64,000 bases of DNA, taken from NCBI GenBank assembly GCA_023053575.1, contig JAKZAP010000018.1, positions 17,016,202-17,080,201 of the forward strand, read 5' to 3'. A program made the translations under genes and the position numbers. Numbering within the stretch: the stretch's first letter is position 1; each line of letters begins with the position of its first letter. Positions 1 to 11,334 of this stretch are shown piece after piece. The stretch comes from Branchinecta lynchi (taxonomy: Eukaryota > Arthropoda > Branchiopoda > Anostraca > Branchinectidae). The notes below the pieces were generated by a model. The model searched no databases, was not told the DNA's origin, and worked only from the letters and a program-made list of their open reading frames with translations.

Positions 1-354
1 TCTTAAGAAAATCAAGAATATCTTTCACATGATTCACAGATGCTTTCGCACCGATGTGCCGGGGGCAATTATCATTGGGCGCAACCTTCGCCCAAAATAC
101 GTTTTTTGCATCAGCGATATCACCGCATTCAAAAAAGTCTGTTGCGTGCTTAACCTTTCCCTCGTGAACAGGCTTACCTGGAAGCGTGAGAGTGCTATCC
201 GGATCCTATACAACAATTCTCTAAGGTGGTAGCATGGGTTCTCTTGGAATTGCAGTGCTTCAGGTTGTTGTTGAAGGTCCTACATCTTTTGGTGGAGTGG
301 GCAACTGCCCTATCACTTCAGACACGAATTCTACGCACTGAGAATCCTCTCCTT
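1..354. other. Unassigned repeat-like DNA, no supported gene
   Basis: Only short overlapping open frames on both strands with no family match I recognise. It lies downstream of the SLC44A exon k donor and runs directly into a retroelement-type 3' end. No SLC44A exon was found here. Confidence 0.4.
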
Positions 355-706
355 CTGGCGATGGCGAGTTCCCATATGCGACTGAGTTTGCCAATTTGGC
401 TGTCGTGCGGTACCCTACTTTACTGTGGGTTCTCTCCAGACTGATGTACTGAAATTTTGTTTATTTTATCTATAGTTTCTATTCATGCAGTGTTTGTTCT
501 GGTGATGGCGAGTTCCCATATGCGACTGAGTTTGCCAATTTGGCTGTCGTGCGGTACCCTACTTTACTGTGGGTTCTCTCCAGACTGATGTACTGAAATT
601 TTGTTTATTTTATCTATAGTTTCTATTCATGCAGTGTTTGTTACTTATTTTGTTATTTGTTCGACCCTAGTTGGTCGTATCTTAGTTAAAATAAATAAAT
701 AAAAAC
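355..706 (+). repeat. Non-LTR-type 3' end with 144-bp tandem duplication and (AAAT)n tail
   Basis: A 144-bp block starting TTCTGGYGATGGCGAG is repeated head to tail (about 355-498 and 499-642) with one visible mismatch near the start. After the second copy come TCGACCCTAGTTGG and an AAATAAATAAATAAA tail at about 689-704. The layout, a 3' segment followed by a short tandem tail, suggests the end of a truncated LINE; the coding part is not recognisable. Confidence 0.55.
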
Positions 707-770
707 TATTAGAAGGGTGGAACCCGCCCTTTTTACACCTTTAATGAACGGGAAGAACGGGAATACTTAC

Positions 771-996
771 GGAAGCTCAAGAACATCGTATCCACGGCCA
801 TGGAGTAGACTCCGAAGAAGGCCCCAGTTATGAAATAGGCTCCAACGACGATCACGATGACGGGTACAATCTGGTAGGACAATGCGGGAAGCTCCCCTGA
901 TATCTGTCTGATGCCCCCTGTCAGCACGTAGTTGGCCAAAATGCCGATCCCAATACAGATGGCGAGACGTCCGATCAGAAGCATGAGGTCAGTGAC
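771..996 (-). CDS. SLC44A: SLC44A exon k (last two TM helices)
   Basis: Seventy-five codons plus one base. VTDLMLLIGRLAICIGIGIL and GAYFITGAFFGVYSMAVDTM correspond to the family's VTDxLLLFGKLLxVGGVGVL and GAYxIAxGFFSVxGMCVDTLFLCF. Acceptor TGTTTTCTAG, donor C/GTAAGT. The C-terminal cytosolic tail (family LEDLERN...) should be in a further exon left of base 1; I saw no candidate between 1 and 770. Confidence 0.95.
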
Positions 997-1360
997 CTAG
1001 AAAACAGGAAGACACATAGGCCACTTGAACGTCACTGAGGGGCATCAGGCTAGTTGATGGCTGTCGGCTCTACCTTAACCCTCAAAATACCCTCCTTTAG
1101 GGGGGAGGGTACATTTGGGACGGCACCCTTCGACAGCTCGTGGACGCAGAGTTAAGCAGCAATCGTAGTATATAACTCCGAGAGCATTTGAACGTTAATT
1201 TGTATATTATTTATATTTTACTAATTCTAGTCTATTATGATATTGACCATATTTTGATAAGACGTAGGTACAACAAATGTCGCAAAGTTGTATATACATG
1301 CAGATTGTAATGTTATGAAGTTGTTGACGCAAAAACAACCCATTTGTTCGTATTTGTTTT

Positions 1361-2340
1361 TGGGATCCCAAAACGTAAGTGGAGGGCACGATAATTCTCG
1401 AAGGGGCTGAGATATTTTGATTAAACTAGGCATGAGGACTCTTTAGGTCAAAGTACAGGTCGAGTTCGAAGATGGGCTATGTAGCTCTATATTTGGGGGT
1501 GGGGGAGGGGTTTGAAATTATGGGGAACAATAAATGTATTTTAAAAGCTAATGAAATAGTCGAATTAGGAGTAAGGAGACATGCTGAATCCGAATATGAA
1601 ATTTATTTTCTCGCCGGACAAATAATTCACCCGGAATCCGGCGAAAACCGGAAAATTTGTGAAAAGTAAAAGTTTAATATGAAGTTGATTGGAGGATCAA
1701 TTTAGGGGCAAGGAAACGTGCTGAGTCCGAATATGAAAATTATTTTCTCGCCGGACAACTAGTTCGGCGAAAATCCGGCCAAAACCGGAGAATTTGTTTA
1801 AAGTAAAAGTTTTTTTTAAATTTTGATAAGATGTTCGATTTGCGGGATAGTAGACATGCTGAATTCGCTTATGACAATCATTTTATCACCGGACGTATAG
1901 ATCGCTCGGAATCCGGCTGAAATCGGAAAATTTGTTAAAAGTAAAAGTTTAATCTGAAGTTGATTAGAGGTTGGATGTAGGGGTTAAGGAGACATGCTGA
2001 ATTCATTTTTGAGCTTTATTTTCGGACAAGCAGTTCCGGAATTCCGGCAAAACCGGAAACTTGGCAGAAGTAAGGCAGGAAGTTTCGATCTGCTTCGTCA
2101 AAATAGATATGACTTAAAAGAGTAAACACACATGCTGAATCCATATCCGAACTTGGTGTTCTCATATGATTAGCTATTTGGCCTTAACCTGTTTCTAAAT
2201 TTTAATAGTAAAAGTGTTCAAGGAGTCTGGCGAAGACAAGACCCAATTGTCTGGACAAATTTGAACTTTTGGGATCCCATCGAAACCTTTGGTCTTGTTA
2301 GCCTATTCTGAACTGAATTGAATCTTGTCCCGTTGCAAGT
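1361..2340 (+). repeat. 135-bp tandem-unit repeat element (copy 1)
   Basis: Starts at a GGGATCCCAAAACGTAAGTGG-type end and closes at GGGATCCCATCGAAACC plus TTTGGTCTTG. Inside are about five units of about 135 bp, each with ACATGCTGAATCC, TTCTCGCCGGACAA, CCGGAATCCGGC(G)AAAACCGG and AAAGTAAAAGTTT. Other copies are at 24936-26050, 44278-45024 and 52620-53690, with fragments at 11765-11850 and 38100-38240. Confidence 0.75.
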
Positions 2341-2420
2341 AAGTAAAGGGCCTGTTTATCAAATCAATGAATCATGTAGATGGTCTCAGAGGATCCTTGT
2401 CGCTGTAGCTAAGGGCCAAG

Positions 2421-2724
2421 CCCGATGAAAAATTTGTAGCCTGCGTAGTAGTATGGTAGTAGTACGAAAACGTTGCATGTAATACTATGTAATAGCAAAG
2501 AATACTATCATTTAATGTGCCTCAGACTGGTCCAATCTTATGTAGTAGTATCCAGTAGCATCCTGTCTTACCAGAGTAGCATCCAGTCTTGCTAATAGTA
2601 GCATATAGTAGTATGCAGCAACACGGTAGCCTTGAAGTAGAAGCATGTAGTAGCATCGTTAGTACTGCATACAACTTTTTCGTACTGCTTCATAGTACTA
2701 TTTTGGGGAAAAAATTTCATCGGG
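2421..2724. mobile_element. MITE family with CCCGATGAAAAATTT termini (copy 1)
   Basis: Starts CCCGATGAAAAATTTGTAGC and ends AAAATTTCATCGGG. The interior is an imperfect palindrome full of AGTAGTA / TACTACT triplets, with GTACGAAAACGTTGCATGT near one side and its inverse near the other. No coding capacity. Confidence 0.75.
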
Positions 2725-3283
2725 AGGCTAAAGCCGACCAAGGGTTTAGGGCGTGCTAGGTTTCTGTGATCGTAGGCTCGAGCTTCGTTGGCTGGAAATT
2801 TATAAATGAACTTCGAAATCGAAGTCTTGAATGCTGGTTGAAGAAATAATAGCTACTAAACACTGTCGTCACTTATTGCTCTCGTCGGCTCCCATGTGAC
2901 ATTTTTTACAGTAAAATCATTAGAATGTCATGAAGGCTCATTCCTCAAATCGACCTTTGACAGATGTCCTGAAGCGTTCGCAAAATCTATAAACATGCCA
3001 CAAATCAAAGGAGCTAGCTTCTTGCCTACTGAAGAGTCAAGTTCGGTGAGAGCTTCTAGTAACAAGAAAAGCCTGGTTTACTCTATGTAGTCGGTTTCGC
3101 CACTAAGCTATGGTATATCTATGACCCGTATTCCATCGTTAATCGGTTCGGTATCTCATCGGCTCCCCGCTTATACCCTCGGTCTTACGCGGTAACTGCG
3201 AGATTTGCGAGTATATATCTGATCTATTTATTTATTTTTGAATGGCTGTCAAACCAGCTTGTTCTGTAAACGTGTATACAAAG

Positions 3284-3476
3284 CAGGCCCGTATCCAGGA
3301 ATTTATTTCGGGGGGGGGGGGGGGGGGGGGGTTTGCCTGCTGGTCGGACAAAAAAGTACAAAAAACACACAGATCAGAGGGGAAAGCCTATACAAATGTG
3401 TTTTTGTATGTTTCGGGGTGGGGGGAGGGGATGGGGGGTGGGTTCAACCCCCTAACCCCCCTTGGATACGGCCTTG
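3284..3476. mobile_element. Poly-G hAT-like MITE (copy 1)
   Basis: Terminal inverted repeats CAGGCCCGTATCCAGGA and CTTGGATACGGCCTTG enclose a run of about 20 G, a GTCGGACAAAAAAGTAC segment and a second G-rich part. Flanking 8-mers atacaaag and atatagag agree at 6 of 8 positions, consistent with a decayed 8-bp target duplication. Confidence 0.7.
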
Positions 3477-3850
3477 ATATAGAGAAAATGTTGAACTAAA
3501 TATGTAACAAGCTAGCACACAGCTGTGTTTCTGATCACCGTTTGCCGTCATATTTTCCCTTTACTACCCCTCGCATATTCACTGTTTATCTACCATTGTT
3601 TTAAAATTGTTGAATACTAAGCTCTACTTTAGCATAAGCGGTTAAGCCTTTTTTCCAGGTTCGTGTCGAACTAGCAAAACAGCAAAAATAGGGTAAAATT
3701 ATAATAACCGTTTTTTTTATCAATAAACGTCTCGGAAACAACTGAAGGGAGCATGATGCGCATCAAAAGTAGTGAAACACGGAAAGCGTAAAACTATCAT
3801 GTTTTCGTTAGGGGGTTAACACGTAGCGTACGAAATTCGGGTCACAGAGT

Positions 3851-4175
3851 TTAAAGGACATGTCTTACCTATAATACTAATGCAATCTACTTCCACAATC
3901 AGTCCATATATTTCTGAACGCGGAGACCCCAATTTCGGATGGTACATTCTAACCCCTCTGACAAAATCATGCTGATGTACTCGCTTGCTGTGTTTTGCTA
4001 CCTTCGATGTGCATCACGGTGTCGACGGTTGCCTGCGAGAAGTTTTTCCATCAGGAAAACAGGTTATTTAAATTTTTCCCTGTTTTCGCTATTGTCAATG
4101 GGTCTCAAAGAGGCTTGAAACAGCCAAAACCGTGGGTTTTTTAAGCAAACCCTAGTTTTAAAATATTCGAATTTT
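3851..4175 (+). repeat. TTAAAGGAC-type dispersed repeat (copy 1)
   Basis: Begins TTTAAAGGACATGTCTTACC, continues CTATAATACTAATGCAA, GAGACCCCAATTTCG, GTTTTGCTACCTTCGATGTG and AAACAGCCAAAACCGTGGG. The same order occurs at 11335-11660, 34357-35050 (interrupted) and 42339-42720, and inverted at 23030-23375 and 34010-34352. Non-coding; class unknown. Confidence 0.65.
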
Positions 4176-4338
4176 TTAGGGAATTGTTCATGCGCGTTTT
4201 CGCTGATATTTAGTGAGATACGATGACAATGTAACGGCGAAAGAAAACAAGTAATAGAATAAAGAACGTGGAGCTTCCGAAGAAAACGAGCGACGCGTCG
4301 AAAGTGGAGCAAAAACGAAGCTGGAGAGTCCAACATAC

Positions 4339-4491
4339 CTTGTCCAAAACCCAGACTCTAGCAAGATTTCTCATGATTAGTGAGACGGCATCTTTTGCAG
4401 AGGAAAAGAAGTTACTTCCTTTGATGGCAGTTATGATGTAGGCATTACGGTTGATGAATCGCATGAACTTCTCCAGCATCCACATACAACA
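4339..4491 (-). CDS. SLC44A: SLC44A exon j (LEKF...NRNAYI block)
   Basis: Fifty-one codons in phase 0, starting CCMWMLEKFMRFINRNAYII and ending ARVWVLDK; family [22 protein letters not shown] and RVxVLDKV. Acceptor ATATTTCTAG, donor AAG/GTATGT. This is the best-conserved part of the family. Confidence 0.95.
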
Positions 4492-4650
4492 CTAGAAATA
4501 TAAAACAAGGTGATATTTCAGCGCCTGAAGATCAGCATTACTTTTTGGAGAAAGTAATTCTGAGCAATTTTCTTCATTTATTCTTTTGAGAATATCTGAG
4601 AGCTATCAGCTTAGTCAGGGGCTTCTGGATCGAATACGGTTCAATATAAT

Positions 4651-5034
4651 AGTTACCGTTTTGCAGATACCATGTTATCTGTTACCACGGTTATTGGATC
4701 TGGAATTAGTCGTTTTTGCAGTTACCGTGCTATCTCATATACGGTTGCTCTGCAAAAACTTCAATTGCCGAAATTGCGCTTTAGAAGTCATCCCAAAAGA
4801 AAAGCTGATATACAGTCATATCACTAAGTGCCAAACTTCTTTCCCACCAATTTGACAAAAACAGATGAAAGTGAGATGACTTTTTCAGATACCACGGTCG
4901 GATCGTGGTATCTGAATACCAAATATCACGATAATGCCGCTATAACTGCAAAACGCCTTTTGATCGTGGTTTCAGATACCACGATAACTGCAAAAACGAC
5001 GACTTTAGACAGTGGCATCTGCGAAAACGCAACT
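4651..5034. mobile_element. MITE of AGTTGCGTTTTTG superfamily, ACCACGGTAACTG subtype
   Basis: Left end AGTTACCGTTTTGCAGATACC, right end CGAAAACGCAACT, with AAT on both sides (4648-4650, 5035-5037) as a 3-bp target duplication. The interior repeats GGTATCTG / CAGATACC and GGTAACTG / CAGTTACC motifs in both orientations. This uninterrupted copy is the empty-site counterpart of the copy at 22316-23017. Confidence 0.75.
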
Positions 5035-5557
5035 AATGCTTCAGCACCTGTAGAGAATTGCCTTTTGTAAGGCTGTAAGTTTTAGGGAAAGAAATTCTGG
5101 AATTTTTTTGTAAGCATCGCTATACCAGCTTGATCAAGGATGCTTGGATCGATTACGGTTCAATGTAATGATGTTTCAGAGCCTGTAAAGAACTACTTCA
5201 CAGGTATTTCTGGAAACTTTTCGATCAGCTTGGTCAGGAACTCCCAGTTCCATTACGGCTTAATATAATGTTTCAGCGCCTGTAGAGATAAATAGATAGA
5301 AAGTTTATTGCACAAATCGACTTTCGTGGTTATAAACCAAATTTGCGATTATTGTCAAACAAAAAACAGAATACACATGTTTCAAATGCCAGTACAGCTA
5401 AAAATCTGTCACGCTTCGTTAAGAAATTGCACGAACTAAGGAATAAAACCTTTTGCATATCTAGCATCTTTTGTAGGTACAGGACAGAGCTGTAATTGGG
5501 AACTTACCACTCGTTCTGGTCGATTTCTAACATTTTGGTAGAGGATTACCTATTGAC
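5035..5557. repeat. Degenerate about 115-bp repeats in intron
   Basis: Phrases such as CAGCTTGGTCAGGAACT, GATTACGGTTCAATGTAATG and TTTCAGCGCCTGTAGAGA recur here and at 4590-4650 and 5870-6170, pointing to an old tandem or dispersed repeat. No coding or RNA feature seen. Confidence 0.45.
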
Positions 5558-5880
5558 AACGGGGGGTGGGACGCACCCCCCCCCCCCCAATGCTGTCGGC
5601 AAGTCGGTAAAAAAAAAACCGAGTCCACGCGAAGCGCCGCGATTTTTCGCCAAACGGTTGATTTTTTATGAAAACAGTCGTTTTTCGTCAAAATAGTCGG
5701 TTTTTCTGAAAATCAGTGGATTTTTCTGAAAGTCGGTCAATTTTTTTCAAAAATGTCATTTGTTGAAAACAGTCGTTTTTTCTGCAGAAAAAGTCGGTAA
5801 AAATTACCAGCCAGTCGGTAAATGCCTCGTCACCCACAAACATTTTGGCTAGTAACGCCTCTGTTGACGGCTATGAGTTT
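5558..5880. repeat. G/C-tract plus CAGTCGTTTTT repeat element (copy 1)
   Basis: A GGGGGGTGGGACGCACCCCC block is followed by tandem about 20-bp units like AAAACAGTCGTTTTTCG and AGTCGGTTTTTCTGAA, then ACCAGCCAGTCGGTAAATGC and CAAACATTTTGGCTAGTAACGCCTCTG. The second copy at 6808-7090 has the same order. The right end read in reverse, CAGAGGCGTTACTAGCC, resembles hAT-type termini. Confidence 0.6.
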
Positions 5881-6517
5881 TGGACAGAAATTCAGGACAA
5901 TTTCTTCACGTATTCTTGTAAGAATGGCTATCAGCTTGATCAGTAACTTATGGATCGATCAGGGTTGAATCGAAATTCCCATGTTCCATTTTTACTCAGG
6001 TTCAGTATAATGTTTCCACGTCTTTAGAGAAATACCTTTTTGAACGCTGTGAGTTTTAGGGTCAGACAATTCTGGACTACTTTCTTCACCTATTCTTGTG
6101 AAAATGGCTAGGGCTATCAGCTTGATCAAGGACTTCTAGATCGATTGCGGTTGGACCGGCTCTCCCTTGTTCCATTTTTATGCGAAGTGAAGCTAACGTC
6201 AAAAATGACGGAGTACAGCCCCTTTCTATTCGGACTATTCCCATACATCGGAACAGGTAAATTAGATTAGATTAGATTTACGATTAAATTTTATTTTACA
6301 CATGTATACAAAACATTTTGCAGCATTTTGTTGCCCGCAGGTGGCAGTCGTCTCTTTTCTACATATTCTGATAACACTATTTCTACATTATTCTGCATGC
6401 CATTCATACACGGTTCATAAATATACAACAAACATTCTGCTTACAAAAAACACTCATACATCATTACTATTCTTTTGCAAGAAAAAATCTCTTCGCTGTA
6501 GCCTTGAAAATACCAGA

Positions 6518-6643
6518 CAGGCCCGTATCCAGGAACTGAGAGGGGGGGGGGGAGAGGGAAAAGCCTATAAAAATGATTATTTTTGTATGTTTGCGGGGGG
6601 GGGGGGTCAAACCCCTACCCCCACCTCCCTGGATACGGCCTTG
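6518..6643. mobile_element. Poly-G hAT-like MITE (copy 2)
   Basis: CAGGCCCGTATCCAGGA ... CCCTGGATACGGCCTTG with two G runs inside. Flanking 8-mers ataccaga and atgtcaga match at 6 of 8. Shorter than copy 1 because the central part is deleted. Confidence 0.7.
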
Positions 6644-6807
6644 ATGTCAGATGAATCGAATTTCTAATTTCAACTGCAATTATATCCCATACAGAGAATT
6701 ATATTCCATTACTCTGGAATATTCACTGCCACTGCTGACAACATCTTTCCCACTTTTTCTCACCTACTTCTTGCGGATTCACTCTGAGATGAAAGCCTTG
6801 GGGATAA

Positions 6808-7090
6808 CGGACTCAGGGAGGGGGACCCCCCCCCCCCCCCCGATGTTGTCGGAAGAAATAACCGAGTCAGCGCGATGCGCGGCCAGGTTTCTCTTGGAAA
6901 CAGTCGATTTTTCTTGGAAACAGTCGATTTTTCGTAATAATAGTCGATTTTTGGCAAGTGTTTTTTTCTTAAAAACAGTCATTCTTTCTTAAAAACAGCA
7001 GTTTTTTCTGGAAAAACAGTCGGTACAGACGACCAGCCAGTTGGTAAATACCTTGCCCCCCGCCAAACATTTTGGCTAGTAACGCCTCTG
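6808..7090. repeat. G/C-tract plus CAGTCG repeat element (copy 2), abutting a splice donor
   Basis: Same order of blocks as 5558-5880: CTCAGGGAGGGGG plus a C run, five CAGTCGATTTTTC-like units, then CAAACATTTTGGCTAGTAACGCCTCTG. Its right end lies 11 nt into the SLC44A intron after exon i. Confidence 0.6.
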
Positions 7091-7101
7091 GACTGACTTA
7101 C

Positions 7102-7243
7102 CTTGCAGCAACACATGCAGCATCGAGCAAACCAATTATTGTTGTACTTCTTCAGTTTCTGATCCAACCATTCCAGCATGGCACGAAGGAACTTGATTAT
7201 GGCAATGATCAAGGAACCAAAGGCAATTGTACCCAAATGATAT
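7102..7243 (-). CDS. SLC44A: SLC44A exon i (YHxGxIAFGSL helix)
   Basis: One entering base and 47 codons: YHLGTIAFGSLIIAIIKFLR, EWLDQKLKKYNNN and WFARCCMCCCK, a close match to the family's YHTGSLAFGALI, LEYIDHKLR and ARCIMCCFKCC. Acceptor TATTTTACAG, donor AAG/GTAAGT. A C-tract/CAGTCG-type repeat element ends only 11 bp into the intron. Confidence 0.94.
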
Positions 7244-7365
7244 CTGTAAAATAAGGGGAGAATAAGACTTATTTTCCTGTGCGGAAAAGATAGGCCACTG
7301 GTATCTACACTGTTACTCTAAAATATTTTACATCATACAGAACGATGGGACCGCGTGAATCAATT

Positions 7366-7830
7366 CCCAGTAACAAAAATCGCATCTATTCAAATAATGC
7401 ATCAAAAGGGTACGTCAGCTGCGATGCTTTAGCAGCGATAATACGTCGTTGCTGACGTACCCGTTTTATGCATTATTTGAATATGCGTGTCAAAGTCAGC
7501 TTGGGCTCAAGGAATATTTAAAAATGGCATCGGCGTGTAGCCAGCTTATCGCTACTAAAAAATCGCAACAATTTCACCCTTAGCATAAGCACAGTGGGCC
7601 CAGGCGGCTAATGCGAGCTTTTATAAACTTTCTCACCCAAAAAACTCGACATATTTTAGCGGAACGAAATTGGCGCTTGGGGGAAATGACTCTTCCCTGG
7701 GAGGAGCTGACTACACTGTATGAAGTTTGATATCAGAGAACACGTGTTTGCGCATCCTTATGGTAAAGCCCAAGCTGACTGCGAATCATGTTTGACGGTG
7801 CAAAACGGATACGTCTGCTAGATTTTATTG
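7366..7830. repeat. Hammerhead-family dispersed repeats (fragments)
   Basis: At 7390-7500 an inverted repeat pairs ATTCAAATAATGCAT with ATGCATTATTTGAAT around GGGTACGTCAGCTGCGATG and TGCTGACGTACCC, then TCAAAGTCAGCTTGGGCTCA. At 7735-7830 come CCCAAGCTGACTGCGAATC and CAAAACGGATACGTC. Both are pieces of the repeat that elsewhere carries the hammerhead-like core; the core itself is missing here. Confidence 0.5.
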
Positions 7831-8539
7831 TGTTGCGAGAGCAACACTTTGGTTTTGTCCTCGTTTTTTTGTTGTTGTTGTTTTTTCATAGCCCTCCGAT
7901 TTCATTTTATTCCTGGTAACTGGTAAGGGTCTAACCTGTGCGGTTTTTACGGAAAGTGTGAACCTTAGGCCGTATTGATGAATATGACATGACATTTTGG
8001 AAAGCTCCGCAGAACTCTTGCCTGGGGCCAATAAGGATGGTTTTTGCTTGTCCTCGAGCCAGAGCCTACGGTGTGCGAACTGAAGTGGAGTTATACAGAG
8101 AGGACTATCTGAAGTTGTGTAGCGAACCTCATCAAACCATGTTTCTGCTTTCGAGTGGAAAGCTCCGTTCTAGCACGCAAGCAGGCAGGCAGGCACCAGT
8201 TTCAAATTGAAGATGGACTAAAATCTATAAGTGTTAAATATATGCGGCAGTTACCCGGCCCCACAAGCAACATATCTTCTTTGAGTGATAAATAGAAAAA
8301 TCTACAGAAACAAAAAAGTGGCTTTTCCCCACGGGTCCGAAAGTGCTGCCATCTATTGTATCTATCCATGTCTGTTCGCGATTTCAGCTGAGTTTATCAT
8401 TGTTTTTTTTGCACTTGGGTTTGAGATAGAGAAATGGTATCAGGTGTGCCTGTTAAACTTTAAAAGTTCTCTCATTGCTAAAGAAACTAGAGCTTACCCT
8501 GTGCTCCTTTCTAAGTGGTGACGTTAGAAATTTGGCCTA
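7831..8539. other. Intronic sequence, nothing supported
   Basis: No conserved coding frame, RNA or terminal inverted repeat seen. A short GCAG(G) microsatellite (AAGCAGGCAGGCAGGCAC) is at about 8180-8200. Confidence 0.4.
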
Positions 8540-10440
8540 CGGCAAAAATGTCAACTTTTGAACTAAGACAGGTAGAAATTTTTTTTCGACGGCAATCGAT
8601 AGCTGTTGATGAGCTGATCAAAGTATATTTCATCCATATGTTGGTACAAAAATTCCTTCATGAGATACACCAGTTTGAAAATTTCAAGGGGTTGACAACT
8701 TCAGTAGTAAGGTACACACTGAAACCAAAATAGGCGATACCAGTTGTGAGACATGTAGGGGACTTTTAAGCAACAGTCGACGGTTAGCTCATAATGATCT
8801 TCGGCAATGAGGGGTTTGCAGCTTTTGCTAGTTGGTGTACCTGTTATTTGTTTCCAGTGTATTCGATGGTAAGAACAATTTGGTTCCCAACAGTAAGATA
8901 TGCAAGGGACTTTGTAAGTAATAATCGGCTGTTATGCTACAATCATCTTCAGCGATGAGGGGCTTGCAACTTTTGCTAGCTGGTGTACCCATTATTTGTT
9001 TTCGGTGAACTTGATGTCTATCACGGGAGAGGGACTTGTAAGTAGGAGTCGGTTCACGAGGGGCTAGAAATTTTTGCAAATGGGTACACGTTGTATTCGA
9101 TTTCTGTAAATCTAACGGTAAGAAAGTTTGCGTCGATGGTCTATCGCTGTAACCTAGGATTAACTGTTTACGCAACGGATACAAACGAAAATGTAAAACA
9201 ATGAGGTAGCTTCATAACAATTAATAGTGTCATCTATGGTATTTTAATCCTAAGTTACGGATAGCTTTATAATACAAACTAGATAATATAAAATATTGTT
9301 CCAAGTTTTCATCCCGCACGATGTCTACGATTGAAAAGGATAAAGTTCAACGACGGCAAAGTAATTTAGTCCCTTTTTCCGATATCCAATCGATAGCCCT
9401 TGATGAGCTGATCAGAGTAGATGTCATCCATTTTTGCGTTGTTGTTTTCACAACACTAAAGAATAGCGTTTGATCATGTGATTTTTTTTTTAGAATATCC
9501 CGTTTTAAAAGCTTCGATAAGTTCACAACTTCACTATTAACCGACAGCGAAAAAACAAAACCAGTTTGAAAGTTTCATGGTGTTGACAACTACAGTACTA
9601 TGGTACACACTGAAACCAAAAATATCTCACAACTAGTCTCACAACTGGTATCGCCATACCAGTTGTAAGACACGTAGGGGATTTGTATGCAACGGTCAAC
9701 TGTTAGCTAATAATCATCTTCGGCAATGAGGGGTTTGCAGCTAGTCGGTGTACCTGTTATTTGTTTCCGGTGTATTCGATGGTAAGAACAATTTGGTTCC
9801 CAATTGTAAGACATGCAAGGGACTTGGAAGTAATAATCAGCTGTTATGCTACACTCATCTTCAGGGATGAGGGGTTTGCAACTTTTACTAGCTGGTGTAC
9901 CCATTATTTGTATCCGGTGAACTTGATGTCTATCATGGGAGAGGGACTTGTAAGTAAGAATCGGTTCAGGAGGGGCTAGAACTTATGCAAATTGGTGCAC
10001 ATTGTATTCGATTTCTATAAATCTGACGGTAAGAAAGTTTGTATCCATGGTCTATCGCTGTAACCTAGGATTAACTGTTTACGCAAGGGGTACAAACGAT
10101 AATGTAAAACAATAAGGTAGTTTTGTAATAATTAATAGTGTCATCTATGGTATTTTAATCCTGAAAATTTACGCATAGCTTTAGAATACCAACTAGATTA
10201 TATAAGATATTGTCCCAAGTTCGTCCGTCACGATGTCTACGATTGAAAACGATAAAGTTCAACTGACTGCAAAGTTAATCTAGTCCCTTCTTCCGATATT
10301 CTTTTGATGTTGTTTTTACAACACTGAAGAATAGCCTTTGATCATGTGATTACTGATTGTATTCTTCTTAGAATATACCGTTTTTTAAGCTTCGATAAGT
10401 TGACAACTTCAGCATTTAACCGACAGTGAAGAAACAAAAC
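8540..10440. repeat. Tandem duplication of about 912-bp unit
   Basis: Blocks such as TTGGTTCCCAA, TCGGTGAACTTGATGTCTATC, GACGGTAAGAAAGTTTG, CTGTAACCTAGGATTAACTG and GCTTCGATAAGTTGACAACTTC appear twice in the same order about 912 bp apart (for example 8881 and 9793). Within each unit a GCAACTTTTGCTAGCTGGTG segment is itself repeated. Short minus-strand frames in both copies are by-products of the repeat. Confidence 0.7.
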
Positions 10441-10449
10441 CAAAGTGTT

Positions 10450-10890
10450 ACTCTCGCAACACTTTAGTCGGCGAAGCCGGACAGAGTTTGCCGCAACACT
10501 TCACGTTGCCCAGGCAACGAGGTCTAGTTACAGCTATATTTCGGTCCTTCTTGGCAAGGGTCCTCTCCAGGCTCAAGCCGCTGAAGCTGTAAAATGAACT
10601 TGTGGAAAAACAATTAAAGATTCTTCCTTAAATATCTGATTTTGTGAACTTCTTCTTTGAAAACTGGCCTTAAAGCTTTAACTCCAATTTTCGGAGAAGT
10701 TCGCAAAATCAGATATTAAGAAAGAATCTTTAATCGTTTTTCCATAAGTTCTTTTTTTCAGCTTGAGCGGCTTGTGCCTGAAGAAGACCCTTGCCAAGAA
10801 GGGCCGAAAAATAGCTCTAATAAAATATAGCTGACTTATCCGTTTTGCATCGTCAAACATGATTCGCAGTCAGCTTGGGCCGAAGGAATA
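10450..10890. repeat. Inverted pair of hammerhead-family repeats
   Basis: Two head-to-head arms share TTCGGTCCTTCTTGGCAAGGG (10540s, inverted) and CCCTTGCCAAGAAGGGCCG (10790s), plus AACAATTAAAGATTCTTCC and its inverse. A bounding GATACGTCAGCTA-like motif and CAAGCTGACTGCGAATCATG are present on the right. Confidence 0.65.
10774..10833 (+). ncRNA. Candidate hammerhead ribozyme motif (diverged stem I)
   Basis: Core CTGAAGA at 10778-10784 (CUGANGA type), a stem II of CCCTT pairing with AAGGG plus GA/CC flanks, then GAAA at 10806-10809. A short AT-rich stem III (AAUA/UAUA-type) ends at AUAUA before GCTGAC. Stem I pairs only 2 bp, so this copy may be inactive. Confidence 0.4.
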
Positions 10891-11209
10891 TGTAATACAT
10901 TCGTTATAAGCCTTCTTCTGCTACGACTACGACTTTTTTCTCGAAAAAAAAAATAACACTTAAAAGGGTCGTTCTGACAATGTTTAACATAAGGATGCGT
11001 GAACATGTGTTATCTGTTACCAAACTTACGACAGTGTAGTCACAAAGTACTTCTTGCCCGACGTGGAGGAGGAGCCAATTGAATTACAATTTCGCGGCGA
11101 AGATGCGAAAAACAGGGCTCCTGCCGGCGTGTCTGTCTTTGTATCCGACTAATACTGTAAACGACAGGAAAAAAACTAGAAAGCTTGGTAGCGCGAAGAA
11201 CGTCTTTAC

Positions 11210-11297
11210 CTGATGGCACGGTAAAAGCTTGTCCACAACGAAAAGATTGGCACATCTTGCGGTTTCCTGAAGGCCCAGTACCAGGAGGCAAATGCCC
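11210..11297 (-). CDS. SLC44A: SLC44A exon h (FASWYWAF block)
   Basis: A short exon of 88 bp encoding AFASWYWAFRKPQDVPIFSL and FYRAI, nearly the family consensus AFASxYWAFxKPxDIPxFPL. Acceptor CGTTTTTCAG, donor AG/GTAAAG. The two leaving bases plus A of exon i restore the Arg of the conserved LRYH. A second, partial copy of this exon's 5' part with its acceptor lies in the adjacent intron at 11695-11760. Confidence 0.93.
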
Positions 11298-11334
11298 CTG
11301 AAAAACGAAGACTTTGATTAGTGTATAATTAAAG

